Assembly: GCA_902521465.1 (NCBI GenBank)
Contig: CABYRL010000001.1
Coordinates: forward strand, 451,352-515,351
Direction of reading: 5' to 3'
From: an uncultured Alphaproteobacteria bacterium
Lineage (GTDB): Bacteria; Pseudomonadota; Alphaproteobacteria; HIMB59
DNA: 64,000 nt
Part shown: piece after piece, positions 28,058 to 36,057 of the stretch
Position numbering within the stretch: position 1 is the first letter of the stretch
How the letters are laid out: each line of letters begins with the position of its first letter
Notes under the pieces: model-generated
Databases searched by the model: none
Told to the model about the DNA's origin: nothing
The model's input: only the letters and a program-made list of their open reading frames with translations
Program-made: the position numbers and the translations under genes

Positions 28058-28963
28058 TTAAAGTAATTCCTCTTTGTATGGCATCGAATTTGCTGCTCCC
28101 TCCCTTGTAACAGAAACACCTGCCACAAGATTAGCAAACTCAATAGCTTCTTTATAGTTTTTATTTTGTGAGATTGCCACACTTAGAGCCCCATTAAAAG
28201 CATCTCCCGCACCTGTTGTGTCAACTACTGGTTTTTTTAGATTTGAAGCAGGTACTATAAACTCCTCTTTATTGTTTTTAAAATAACAACCATTTTCTCC
28301 AAGTGTAATAATTATATTCTTTATCCCTTTGTCTAAAAAAAAACATCCTGCTTTTTTACAGTCTTCCTCATTTTTAATTGATTGACCGTAATAAAAACTT
28401 GCTTCCGTTTCATTGGGGGTAAAAAAATCAAAATATTGAAAGTTATCATTAGTTATTTCACTGGCGGGTGCTGGATTTAGAATTGTTGTACAATTAAAAT
28501 TTTTCGCTTTTTTTAGAGCATAGAGTGTTACCTCTTTTGGTGTCTCTAACTGAGTTAAAAAAACATTAGAAGACTCAATTATATTTAACTTTGAGTCGAT
28601 TAAATTTTCATCAATTGTACCAGCAGCTCCTGGAACAACATTTATTGCATTTTGCCCAGTTTTTTCATTAATCAATATACCTGCAGCCCCAGTTGATTCA
28701 TTTTCAGAGATAGCCAAACCATCATAATTTATTTTATCTCTCTTGTATAAAGAGATTGCAAGATCGGCATAGCTATCTTTACCTACTTTACTTATAAATG
28801 ATACATTACCTCCTGCTCTAGCTGCTGCTATTGCTTGGTTAGACCCTTTACCACCTGGTCCGATGATGTATTTTTTTCCTAATATGGTTTGACCTGGTAT
28901 TGGAATATCATTTGCAAAAAAACACAGATCTGCAACGAATATCCCAAATACACAAATACTCAA
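28058..28963 (-). CDS. rbsK: Ribokinase (PfkB family)
   Basis: The protein has the PfkB layout: PGGKGSNQAIAAARAGG near the N-terminus, FISKVGKDSYAD, LNPAPA, TPNETEA, and the C-terminal anion hole TTGAGDAFNGAL. These agree with ribokinase. I place the start at the TTG at 28963 (MSICVFGIFVAD, 301 residues), which overlaps the stop of the upstream fucU-like gene as TTGA and suggests coupling. A second TTG at 28978 would add five residues. It phosphorylates ribose or a similar pentose. Its partner is the FucU/RbsD-type mutarotase just upstream. Confidence 0.85.
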   Translation of the reverse strand: MSICVFGIFVADLCFFANDIPIPGQTILGKKYIIGPGGKGSNQAIAAARAGGNVSFISKVGKDSYADLAISLYKRDKINYDGLAISENESTGAAGILINEKTGQNAINVVPGAAGTIDENLIDSKLNIIESSNVFLTQLETPKEVTLYALKKAKNFNCTTILNPAPASEITNDNFQYFDFFTPNETEASFYYGQSIKNEEDCKKAGCFFLDKGIKNIIITLGENGCYFKNNKEEFIVPASNLKKPVVDTTGAGDAFNGALSVAISQNKNYKEAIEFANLVAGVSVTREGAANSMPYKEELL

Positions 28964-29418
28964 TGATCTAGTACCCAAACAGTACCATCAGGTTTAACAA
29001 CTCCTTTAGTTAAGATAAAGCATCCAAATGGTCTTGTTTCGTTTGTTGTTATTATGGCAAATGCCTTTTTGGCTTCATCATAAAATTTAAACCTTTCAAT
29101 AGATGAAATTTTCCAATGCTCTCCTGAGGTTTTCTTAGTTATGTCAATTATTTCTTGATGAACTTCATTTAATTGATCTGGATCTCCATCAATTTCCATC
29201 CTTTGAATAGGAGAGTCGACAAAGCTATCTAGAGGAAATACGGAGAGTATAGCCTCGGCAGCTCTTGCAGCATTTACACCATCAATACGATGAACTCTGG
29301 AGTTCATCGAATAGGCGGGAAAATTTGAGTCACATAAAATTAATTTATCTCCATGCCCCATCGCTCTTAAAGTATGCAAAACCTCTGGACTAAGAATAGG
29401 ATCAATTTTAATAAGCAT
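28960..29418 (-). CDS. RbsD/FucU-family sugar mutarotase
   Basis: The 152-residue protein starts LIKIDPILSPEVLHTLRAMGHGD, read here as IDPILSPEVLHTL and AMGHGDKLILCDSNFPA. The conserved His (MGHGD) and Asp (CDSNFPA) are those of the RbsD/FucU family. Near the end, RPFGCFILTKGVV resembles FucU (L-fucose mutarotase) more than RbsD. It interconverts anomers of a sugar so that kinase or isomerase receives the right form. It is coupled to rbsK by a four-base overlap, which fits a ribose or fucose-like pathway. Confidence 0.85.
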   Translation of the reverse strand: MLIKIDPILSPEVLHTLRAMGHGDKLILCDSNFPAYSMNSRVHRIDGVNAARAAEAILSVFPLDSFVDSPIQRMEIDGDPDQLNEVHQEIIDITKKTSGEHWKISSIERFKFYDEAKKAFAIITTNETRPFGCFILTKGVVKPDGTVWVLDH

Positions 29419-29457
29419 ATAACATAGAACTAAATTAATTCGTTAAATTCAACTTAA

Positions 29458-30474
29458 TTAATTAATCTTTACTGGTTTTGATCTTAGTTTTCCGACAGTC
29501 TCTAGCTCTGCTTTTCTACATAACTTTGGAGGGAGACCTTTATTTATTAGTTTTAAATCTTCAAACACTATTTCGCCCATTTCATAAAAGACAGACTCTA
29601 GAGCTCCCGCTCTGTGTGCTGAGAAAAGAATATTTTTAGATTTACGTATGGGATCATTTTTTTTTACTGGCTCCTCAGGAAATACATCTGTTGCAACTTT
29701 TATTTTTCTTTTTTTTGAAATTTTTAGTAGGTCTTTAAAATTCACTACATTAGCCCTACTTAGAATTAGTAAACAAGAATTTTGTTTCATCAGACTCAGT
29801 AGCTTTTTATCAATCATATGTTTGTTTTTTGTTGTGATAGAACTAAGAACATATATCACATCTGATTTTTTAAATATTTCATTAAGAGAATTAATTTTAC
29901 AATTATTATCCTCAAGCAACTTGCTTGGAAGCCAAGGATCGTATGCAAGAAAATTATTTGTGAATGGCTCTAACAAGGGTTTTAACTTTTTGGCTAGATC
30001 TCCAAAACCAATAAAGCTGACAGTATTATTCTGCAATAAACTAGCATTCATATTACTTTCCAATCCATATTTTTCTTTATTATTAATAAAATCTATATGT
30101 GATTGATGAATTTCCCTCTTGAGAGATAAAGTAAAACCAACTGCAATTTCAGCAACTGTTTGAGCAAAAACAGGAGCAGTGGAGAGAACATAGATACCAT
30201 TTCTAAAACAATACTCATAATCCATATTGTCCATGAAGTTGCTCTCAACATTGAATATAGCTTTAAGTTTTGCTGCCTTTTTTAAAATTGAATTTGGAAG
30301 GTCAGGTTGTCCAATTATAAAATCTGCTTTTGATATATTGTTTTGATAAAAAATTTTTTTATTTTTTATTGGAGCATTAATAAGTTTGAAATTTTTTTTT
30401 AAATAAACAAGCTTATCTTTAGAGAAAATAAGATCCATTTGTCTTGGAAAAGGATCAACAATTATTGTTTTCAT
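29458..30474 (-). CDS. D-isomer-specific 2-hydroxyacid dehydrogenase family protein
   Basis: The 338-residue protein has the family layout. An N-terminal catalytic-type half is followed by a NAD domain beginning VSFIGFGDLAKKLKPLL, the arginine in LILSRANVVN, glutamate in DVFPEEP and histidine in FSAHRAGA. It probably reduces a 2-oxo acid or oxidises a hydroxyacid with NAD(P). The GxGxxG motif reads GFGDLA, so the third glycine is replaced. It is divergent from the D-lyxose isomerase-like gene. A TATAAT box ends six bases before the ATG, suggesting a leaderless transcript. The substrate is unknown. Confidence 0.78.
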   Translation of the reverse strand: MKTIIVDPFPRQMDLIFSKDKLVYLKKNFKLINAPIKNKKIFYQNNISKADFIIGQPDLPNSILKKAAKLKAIFNVESNFMDNMDYEYCFRNGIYVLSTAPVFAQTVAEIAVGFTLSLKREIHQSHIDFINNKEKYGLESNMNASLLQNNTVSFIGFGDLAKKLKPLLEPFTNNFLAYDPWLPSKLLEDNNCKINSLNEIFKKSDVIYVLSSITTKNKHMIDKKLLSLMKQNSCLLILSRANVVNFKDLLKISKKRKIKVATDVFPEEPVKKNDPIRKSKNILFSAHRAGALESVFYEMGEIVFEDLKLINKGLPPKLCRKAELETVGKLRSKPVKIN

Positions 30475-30490
30475 TACTTGATTATATCAA
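30475..30490 (-). promoter_or_regulatory. -10 box for a probably leaderless mRNA (2-hydroxyacid dehydrogenase gene)
   Basis: On the minus strand TATAAT (30486-30481) is followed by CAAGTA and then the ATG at 30474. A transcript would start at or within a base or two of the ATG, with no room for a ribosome binding site. The sequence TATAATCAAGTWATG is shared with the aldolase-like gene that starts at 33150. Confidence 0.5.
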
Positions 30491-30520
30491 TTATTTATTT
30501 TTTTGATAATCTAAGTTGAA

Positions 30521-31186
30521 ATGAAAAGATCTGAAATAAATGCTGCAATATCTGAAGCTAAAGATATGATCGATAGATATTCGTGGGTTCTACCTAAATG
30601 GGGCTATTGGTCTAAAGAAGAGTACAACAATAATCCTGACCTAAAAAATTATTTAAAAAATCATCAAATGGGCTGGGATGTTACTGATTTTGGTAAAGGC
30701 GAATTTGAAAAAAAAGGTATCACCTTGTTTTGTATAAGGAATGGAATACAGGGTAATAATGATGACAAACCCTATGCAGAAAAGTTATTGTTTATGAGAG
30801 AAGGTCAAGAAATTCCTTTTCATAGCCATAAGGTAAAACTAGAAGATATAATTAATCGGGGAGGCGGGGAATTAGTAATTGAATTTTTAGAAGTAGACTC
30901 AAATCAAATTGAATTAAACTCCAAAATTGATGTTCTTGTTGATGGTGAAATAGTTTCCGTTGCACCAAGAGAACCCTTAATTTTAAAAAGAGGTCAGAGC
31001 GTCACTGTTGAAAGAAACATATATCATAAATTTTACTCTGCTGAGGGTTCAGGAATGGTTATGGCAGGAGAGGTTTCTCAAGTCAACGATGATAATAAAG
31101 ATAACTATTTTTTAGAAAGTGTGGGAAGGTTTACTGAAGTTGAAGAAGATGAAGTTGCGATACATCCTCTCTGGAATGAAATATAA
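30521..31186 (+). CDS. D-lyxose isomerase-like protein (cupin)
   Basis: The 221-residue cupin resembles the D-lyxose isomerase (YdaE) family: GYWSKEEY near the N-terminus, PYAEKLLFMREGQEIPFHSH, KLEDIINRGGGELVIEF and ERNIYHKF. A metal site can be read as His101, His103, Glu108 and His169. The enzyme interconverts D-lyxose and D-xylulose, and often D-mannose and D-fructose. Xylulokinase is encoded 2 kb downstream, so lyxose to xylulose to xylulose 5-phosphate is a coherent route. Its stop shares a base with the ATG of the PfkB kinase (TAATG), so the two are coupled. Confidence 0.82.
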   Translation: MKRSEINAAISEAKDMIDRYSWVLPKWGYWSKEEYNNNPDLKNYLKNHQMGWDVTDFGKGEFEKKGITLFCIRNGIQGNNDDKPYAEKLLFMREGQEIPFHSHKVKLEDIINRGGGELVIEFLEVDSNQIELNSKIDVLVDGEIVSVAPREPLILKRGQSVTVERNIYHKFYSAEGSGMVMAGEVSQVNDDNKDNYFLESVGRFTEVEEDEVAIHPLWNEI

Positions 31187-32163
31187 TGCAAAGAGGTATA
31201 ATTGCCCTTGGAATGTGGTGTGTAGATACCACATACAAAATAGATAATTTACCTGATAGAGGTAAATTAGAAGCAATTTCTAATACTTTTCAATGCGTAG
31301 GTGGAGGTCCATCAAATGTTTTGACGGATTTAAATTCTTTAGGATTTAAACATCCAATGTACGCAATGGGATCAATTGGACTTGATACAGATGCATCAAT
31401 TATAAAAAAACATTGTAGAGAAAATAAAATAGAGACTAAATATTTAATTGTATCAAAGCAAATTTCTACTTCTCATACCGTTTGTATGTTTGAAAAACAA
31501 AAAGAAAGAACTTTTTTATATTATCCAGGGGCAAACAGCTTACTTGATAAAAAACATTTTAAAATTAACCAATTAAAAATTTCACCTAAAGTTCTTTATG
31601 TCGGATATATTACACTATTAGGTAAATTGGACAAATTTGATGTTGACAAAAAAACTCGTTTATCAAAAGTTTTAAAAAAAGCTAAAAGTAAAAATGTGAT
31701 AACAGTTTTAGATTTAGTTTCAAATAAGCACCCTAAATATAAAAATATTATTGAAAGCTCATTGCCATTCACCGATTATTTGCTTTTGAATGAAATTGAA
31801 GCAGAGATACTATTTGATAAAAAAATTTACGACTTCAATAAAAAACTTAATCAAAAAATCTTAATCAAGTTAATCAGTAAAGTTTTCAAAAAGGGTATTA
31901 TTAGAGGAGTTGTTATTCATAGTCCAACTGAGTCGCTCTATTTTGATAGATCAAAAAAAATTTACACTAAATCAAAGGTTTTACCAAAAAGCAGGGTAAT
32001 AAATTCAGTTGGAGCTGGAGATGCTTTTTGTGCAGCATTTATATTTGGAATACATGAAAATTGGGACATAAAAAAAACTCTCAAAAAAGCTCATGCAGCT
32101 GGGACATCTATGATGAAAGTTAATGCCTCTTCTGGAAATTTACCCAATATATCTAAATTATAA
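31186..32163 (+). CDS. PfkB-family carbohydrate kinase
   Basis: The 325-residue protein has the PfkB features: CVGGGPSNVLTDLNSLG (37-53), GSIGLDTDA (62-70), LLLNEIEAE and the C-terminal NSVGAGDAFCAAF with catalytic Asp279. It phosphorylates a sugar. It is coupled to the D-lyxose isomerase-like gene by a one-base overlap and converges with the aldolase-like gene (six-base overlap). Isomerase, kinase and aldolase together could form a short route for a ketose such as fructose, tagatose or a deoxyketose. The particular substrate is not recognisable. Confidence 0.82.
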   Translation: MQRGIIALGMWCVDTTYKIDNLPDRGKLEAISNTFQCVGGGPSNVLTDLNSLGFKHPMYAMGSIGLDTDASIIKKHCRENKIETKYLIVSKQISTSHTVCMFEKQKERTFLYYPGANSLLDKKHFKINQLKISPKVLYVGYITLLGKLDKFDVDKKTRLSKVLKKAKSKNVITVLDLVSNKHPKYKNIIESSLPFTDYLLLNEIEAEILFDKKIYDFNKKLNQKILIKLISKVFKKGIIRGVVIHSPTESLYFDRSKKIYTKSKVLPKSRVINSVGAGDAFCAAFIFGIHENWDIKKTLKKAHAAGTSMMKVNASSGNLPNISKL

Positions 32164-33150
32164 TTTTAAAACTTTTTCAGTGATCTCAAGGTCTTTTAAA
32201 AGTTTCCTGTCGGGTATGAGTTTATTTTTCTTTAATTCAGAATGGTAAAGTTTTACAGCATCCTTAGGTTTAATGTTACTTTCAACAACTTCTCTCATAA
32301 TTTTTACTAATAAGATAGGATCTTCAGCTAAGTTAATTTTTCTCCCAAACAAAGCTACTTTTGCACCATATTGACTAGCTTTTTTAATTAATTCAAAACA
32401 ATCTCTTGTCGTGCCCTTGCTACCCCCAAGAATACCAACAATAAGATTTTCAGGATCGAAGCTGGCTAGCTCCTCCATTGCTTTTGGACCATTGTAAGCT
32501 ATTTTCAAAAAAAGAGGTCTCTCATCCTTAGTTTGCCCAGCTATTGCTTTTATAATGCAATCGTTAATGTAATCACCCATTTGTCTTATGTTCATATTTA
32601 GATCAATCGGGGAATTAAATACTTCTAAAAAATGTTTAAATTTATATTTAGAAGCCTCAATTCTATATTCTTTATAGGCATTTAACATTGCAAGGTCATA
32701 GTCAACATTATTAGAAAATGTTATAGAAAATAAACCAAGATTAACTAATTTACTTACTTTGTTCATTTGAGCAGACCGAAAAGGTCTAGGATTAGTTTTT
32801 CTATAATTTCCATTTCTCATCAGCCAGATATCAGTCGTATCATTCATTCTAATAGCAGGTGTAATACTTGAATTTTTAAATAAATTTCTTTTTACAAGAT
32901 CTTCACCAACTGATGCAGACATCAGCATAATATCTACTAAATTAGATTTAGTCATCGATATCATTGCATTTTTGTAATCTATTAGATTTTTATATCCTTT
33001 TAGTACTTTTCCATTTTCATTTCTTTTTGATCCAGGTGTTGTGATACCCATTGCTAGATCGCCATCTTTAGCATCTGCTATAATGAAGTCTCTTGGAGAA
33101 TATTTATTATTTTTTATTCTAAGAATTTTTTGATCTAAAGACTTTTTCAT
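32158..33150 (-). CDS. Predicted class I aldolase (DhnA/LacD-like TIM barrel)
   Basis: The 330-residue protein looks like a Schiff-base aldolase. ADAKDGDLAMG (25-35) matches the first strand, FLKIAYNGPKAM (214-225) has Lys216 at a likely Schiff-base strand, GGSKGTTRD (242-250) gives a phosphate-binding loop, and GAKVALFGRKI (262-272) the next. It resembles DhnA-type and LacD-type aldolases but fits no named enzyme I can identify. It should cleave a phosphorylated ketose or a keto acid. It lies among sugar kinases and converges on the PfkB gene. TATAAT ends six bases before the ATG. Confidence 0.6.
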   Translation of the reverse strand: MKKSLDQKILRIKNNKYSPRDFIIADAKDGDLAMGITTPGSKRNENGKVLKGYKNLIDYKNAMISMTKSNLVDIMLMSASVGEDLVKRNLFKNSSITPAIRMNDTTDIWLMRNGNYRKTNPRPFRSAQMNKVSKLVNLGLFSITFSNNVDYDLAMLNAYKEYRIEASKYKFKHFLEVFNSPIDLNMNIRQMGDYINDCIIKAIAGQTKDERPLFLKIAYNGPKAMEELASFDPENLIVGILGGSKGTTRDCFELIKKASQYGAKVALFGRKINLAEDPILLVKIMREVVESNIKPKDAVKLYHSELKKNKLIPDRKLLKDLEITEKVLKL

Positions 33151-33165
33151 AACTTGATTATACTC
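33151..33165 (-). promoter_or_regulatory. -10 box for a probably leaderless mRNA (aldolase-like gene)
   Basis: On the minus strand TATAAT (33162-33157) is followed by CAAGTT and the ATG at 33150, almost the same string as before the gene starting at 30474. No Shine-Dalgarno fits between box and start. Confidence 0.5.
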
Positions 33166-33198
33166 AATTCTAAAAATAGAAAATAGTTTTATTCTCTA

Positions 33199-33210
33199 TA
33201 TAATGTAAAA
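33199..33210 (+). promoter_or_regulatory. -10 box for a probably leaderless mRNA (xylB)
   Basis: TATAAT at 33199-33204 is followed by GTAAAA and the ATG of xylB at 33211. The six-base spacing again leaves no untranslated leader. The match to the -10 consensus is exact; I see no strong -35. Confidence 0.45.
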
Positions 33211-34665
33211 ATGTATTTAGGTATTGATCTTGGTACTTCTTCGATGAAGTGTTTGCTACTTGGAGAAGAACAAGAAATTTTGTTTAGTGTAAATAGCGAA
33301 GATATACCACTGTCCACTCCTCAAAATGGCTGGTCAGAACAAGATCCATCATTTTGGATAAAAGCGTTAGATCAGTGTATCAAACAAATTGTTTTGAAAT
33401 TTGATTTATCTCAGATCAAAGCTGTATCTTTTTCCGGACATATGCATGGTGCAACTTGTATTGATAAAAATTATAAGGTCATAAGGCCATGCATACTTTG
33501 GAATGATACACGTAGTTTTAAGCAGTGCAGTCAAATTATGGCTGACGAGACTGTTATGGATATAGCTGGAAATATAGCAATGCCTGGTTTTACATCACCA
33601 AAAATCTTATGGATGAAAGAACACGAAAGTGAAAATTTTAATTCAATTGCAAAGGTTTTATTGCCGAAAGACTATTTAAGGTTTTATTTAACAGGAGAGT
33701 TTTTTAGTGATTTGTCAGACGCAGCAGGCACTTATTGGTTAGATGTAAAAAATAGAACTTGGTCTAATAAACTTTTAGATATCGGCTCAATGGATATCTC
33801 GCAAATGCCTAAAACTTGTGAGGGTACCGATCAAACAGGTGTAATAAAAAAAGAGATTGCAGAAAGATATGGCTTTAATAACTCTTGCAAAGTATTTGGT
33901 GGAGCAGGAGATAATGCTGCCGCCGCTGTTGGATTAGGGCTTTACCAAGAGGGAAATGCTTCATTATCTTTAGGTACTTCTGGTGTAATTTTTGGCTCAA
34001 CAAAAAATTTTTTAAAAAATTATGATGATGCGATACATTCCTTTTGCCACTGCTTACCAGAAACATGGCATCTCATGTCAGTGATGCTCTCTTGTACCTC
34101 AAATGTTAATTGGTTTATAAATAATTTTAATTCATCAATTGATGAGATTAATAAAGTGTTAAGTTCTGTTTTAAATAATTTTTCTGATATAAATAGATAC
34201 CCTTATTATCTTCCTTATCTCACAGGTGAAAGAACCCCAATTAATGACCCTCATATAAGAGCAAGTTTTCACGAAATGGGTATTGACACTCATCGAGATA
34301 CATTAATATATAGTTTAATAGAAGGTATTTCTTTTGGTTTATATGATAATTATACTTCTTTAGTTAAGACAGGTATAAAGTTAGATAACATCTTTGTAAT
34401 AGGAGGTGGTTCTAAAAATGATAGCTGGATACAAATACTTGCTTCATTGATGGAGAGAGATTTATCTATAACGGATGCTTCAGATACAATGGCTGCTTTT
34501 GGGGCTGCTAGAATAGCATTTCTTGGTTACAATAATTTAAAACCAAGTGAAGCCCTTAGTCTTCCAAAAGTCAAAAAAATTATAGGCAAGAATGAAATTC
34601 AAACGGATATCTTAAAAGACAGATTTTTAAGGTGGAAAAGCTTTTATTTAGGAAAAAATGTCTAG
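33211..34665 (+). CDS. xylB: Xylulokinase
   Basis: The 484-residue FGGY kinase has LGIDLGTSSMK at the N-terminus, NGWSEQDPSFW, the xylulokinase-type FSGHMHGAT (about 71-79), ILWNDTRS, GGAGDNAAAAVGLG with the catalytic Asp, LGTSGVIF, LPYLTGERTP and VIGGGSKND. It phosphorylates D-xylulose to xylulose 5-phosphate in the cytoplasm. The following kinase gene overlaps it by eight bases. With the D-lyxose isomerase-like enzyme upstream and transketolase genes downstream it feeds pentoses into the pentose phosphate pathway. Confidence 0.9.
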   Translation: MYLGIDLGTSSMKCLLLGEEQEILFSVNSEDIPLSTPQNGWSEQDPSFWIKALDQCIKQIVLKFDLSQIKAVSFSGHMHGATCIDKNYKVIRPCILWNDTRSFKQCSQIMADETVMDIAGNIAMPGFTSPKILWMKEHESENFNSIAKVLLPKDYLRFYLTGEFFSDLSDAAGTYWLDVKNRTWSNKLLDIGSMDISQMPKTCEGTDQTGVIKKEIAERYGFNNSCKVFGGAGDNAAAAVGLGLYQEGNASLSLGTSGVIFGSTKNFLKNYDDAIHSFCHCLPETWHLMSVMLSCTSNVNWFINNFNSSIDEINKVLSSVLNNFSDINRYPYYLPYLTGERTPINDPHIRASFHEMGIDTHRDTLIYSLIEGISFGLYDNYTSLVKTGIKLDNIFVIGGGSKNDSWIQILASLMERDLSITDASDTMAAFGAARIAFLGYNNLKPSEALSLPKVKKIIGKNEIQTDILKDRFLRWKSFYLGKNV

Positions 34666-35296
34666 TAACCAAAGAATAGAATTCCCTGAATTAGTAAACA
34701 AAATACTAGAAAATGTTATTAAAATTAATCAAAGTCGTTATTTTATTGCAATTGCAGGAGCGCCAGCATCTGGAAAAAGCACAATATCTGAAAAATTAAA
34801 GTCTGAACTAATATCTAAAAACCACAAATCAAGTGTTCTTCAAATGGATGGTTTCCATCTAGATAATAATATTCTTATGAAAAAAAAATTGATTGAGAGA
34901 AAAGGGGCACCAGAAACATTTGATGTACTAAGTTTATTAAATTGTTTATTAAGATTAAAAAATGAGGGTGAAGTAATTGTTCCTATCTTCGATAGATCAT
35001 TAGAACTATCAAGATCATCTGCATTAGTCATATCTGAGAATACAAAAATTATAATAGTAGAGGGTAATTATTTATTGCTTGATCAAGAACCATGGAAAAA
35101 AATTCATAATTTTTTTGACACAACTATAATGATTGATTGTAATAAAGATATTTTAGAAAAAAGATTAATTGAAAGATGGGAGAGTTATGGGCTATCTAAT
35201 GATCAAATTAAAAATAAAGTTTATAAAAATGATCTTCCAAATGGATTAAATGTTATTAGTAAAAGTATTTCTGCTGAATTTAATTTAATAAACTAA
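34658..35296 (+). CDS. P-loop sugar/nucleoside kinase, FrcK/PanK-like
   Basis: The 212-residue protein has a Walker A loop GAPASGKST (34-42), LQMDGFHLDN (a uridine kinase/PanK-like substrate strand), KGAPETFD, VPIFDRSL and IIVEGNYLLLDQEPW. This is the pattern of the FrcK-type kinases found with fructose ABC transporters in rhizobia. It overlaps xylB by eight bases and converges on frcA with a four-base overlap. The substrate is probably a sugar taken up by FrcBCA, or one related to xylulose, but this rests on position and resemblance. Confidence 0.72.
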   Translation: MSSNQRIEFPELVNKILENVIKINQSRYFIAIAGAPASGKSTISEKLKSELISKNHKSSVLQMDGFHLDNNILMKKKLIERKGAPETFDVLSLLNCLLRLKNEGEVIVPIFDRSLELSRSSALVISENTKIIIVEGNYLLLDQEPWKKIHNFFDTTIMIDCNKDILEKRLIERWESYGLSNDQIKNKVYKNDLPNGLNVISKSISAEFNLIN

Positions 35297-36057
35297 TCTT
35301 TAGGTGGTTGCTTAGCACCTGTCATATATGCGACAGCATCAGACATTTCATGTTTCTTTGGGTCAATTACACATAATCGGGTTCCAAGTCTATGAATATG
35401 TATTCTATCAGCTACTTCAAACACATGAGGCATGTTATGAGAAATTAATATGATGGGAATTCCTCTAGACCTCACCTCACCGATTAATTCTAAAACTCTT
35501 CTACTTTCTTTGACACCTAGAGCGGCAGTAGGCTCATCCATAATAACGACTTTAGTTCCAAATGATGTTGCTCTTGCAACCGCAACACCTTGCCGTTGAC
35601 CTCCAGACAATGTTTCAACTAATTGATTTATATTTTGTATGGTTAATAGACCAAGATCAGACAGTCGTTTTCTAGCTTCATCTGCCATTGCTTTTTTATC
35701 TAAAAATTTTAAAAAACTACCCATAAAGCCTTTTTGTCTAATTTCTCTTCCTAAAAACATATTATCAGTGATTGATAAAGCAGGTGAAAGTGCAAGGTTC
35801 TGATAAACAGTTTCGATACCTAATTTTCTTGCTTCTATGGGTGATGTAAAAGTAACTTTATTTCCATCAAGCAATATTTCACCACTATCAGGTATAACAG
35901 CACCACATAACACCTTAATTAGTGTAGATTTTCCAGCACCATTGTCTCCAATTACTCCCAAAACCTCACCTGGATAAAGCTCTAAATCAGCACTATCGAG
36001 TGCAACAACTTTACCGTATTTTTTTGACAACTTATTTGCTACTAGCACTGGCTGCAT
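35293..36057 (-). CDS. frcA: Sugar ABC transporter ATP-binding protein, FrcA-like
   Basis: I start this 254-residue protein at the ATG at 36057, which shares one base with the permease stop (TAATG); a longer frame to 36135 would run into permease coding sequence. It is a single ABC domain: Walker A GDNGAGKST (37-45), Q-loop VYQNLALSP, signature LSGGQRQG, Walker B VVIMDEPTAALG and the switch ISHN. The single domain of about 250 residues is the FrcA form, not the 500-residue RbsA form. It powers uptake of a sugar, probably fructose or a similar monosaccharide. Confidence 0.88.
   Translation of the reverse strand: MQPVLVANKLSKKYGKVVALDSADLELYPGEVLGVIGDNGAGKSTLIKVLCGAVIPDSGEILLDGNKVTFTSPIEARKLGIETVYQNLALSPALSITDNMFLGREIRQKGFMGSFLKFLDKKAMADEARKRLSDLGLLTIQNINQLVETLSGGQRQGVAVARATSFGTKVVIMDEPTAALGVKESRRVLELIGEVRSRGIPIILISHNMPHVFEVADRIHIHRLGTRLCVIDPKKHEMSDAVAYMTGAKQPPKD

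Noticed and set aside
28964..28978. Upstream TTG start for ribokinase
   Set aside because: It adds five residues outside the family start and lacks the tight TTGA overlap seen at 28963. It cannot be fully excluded.
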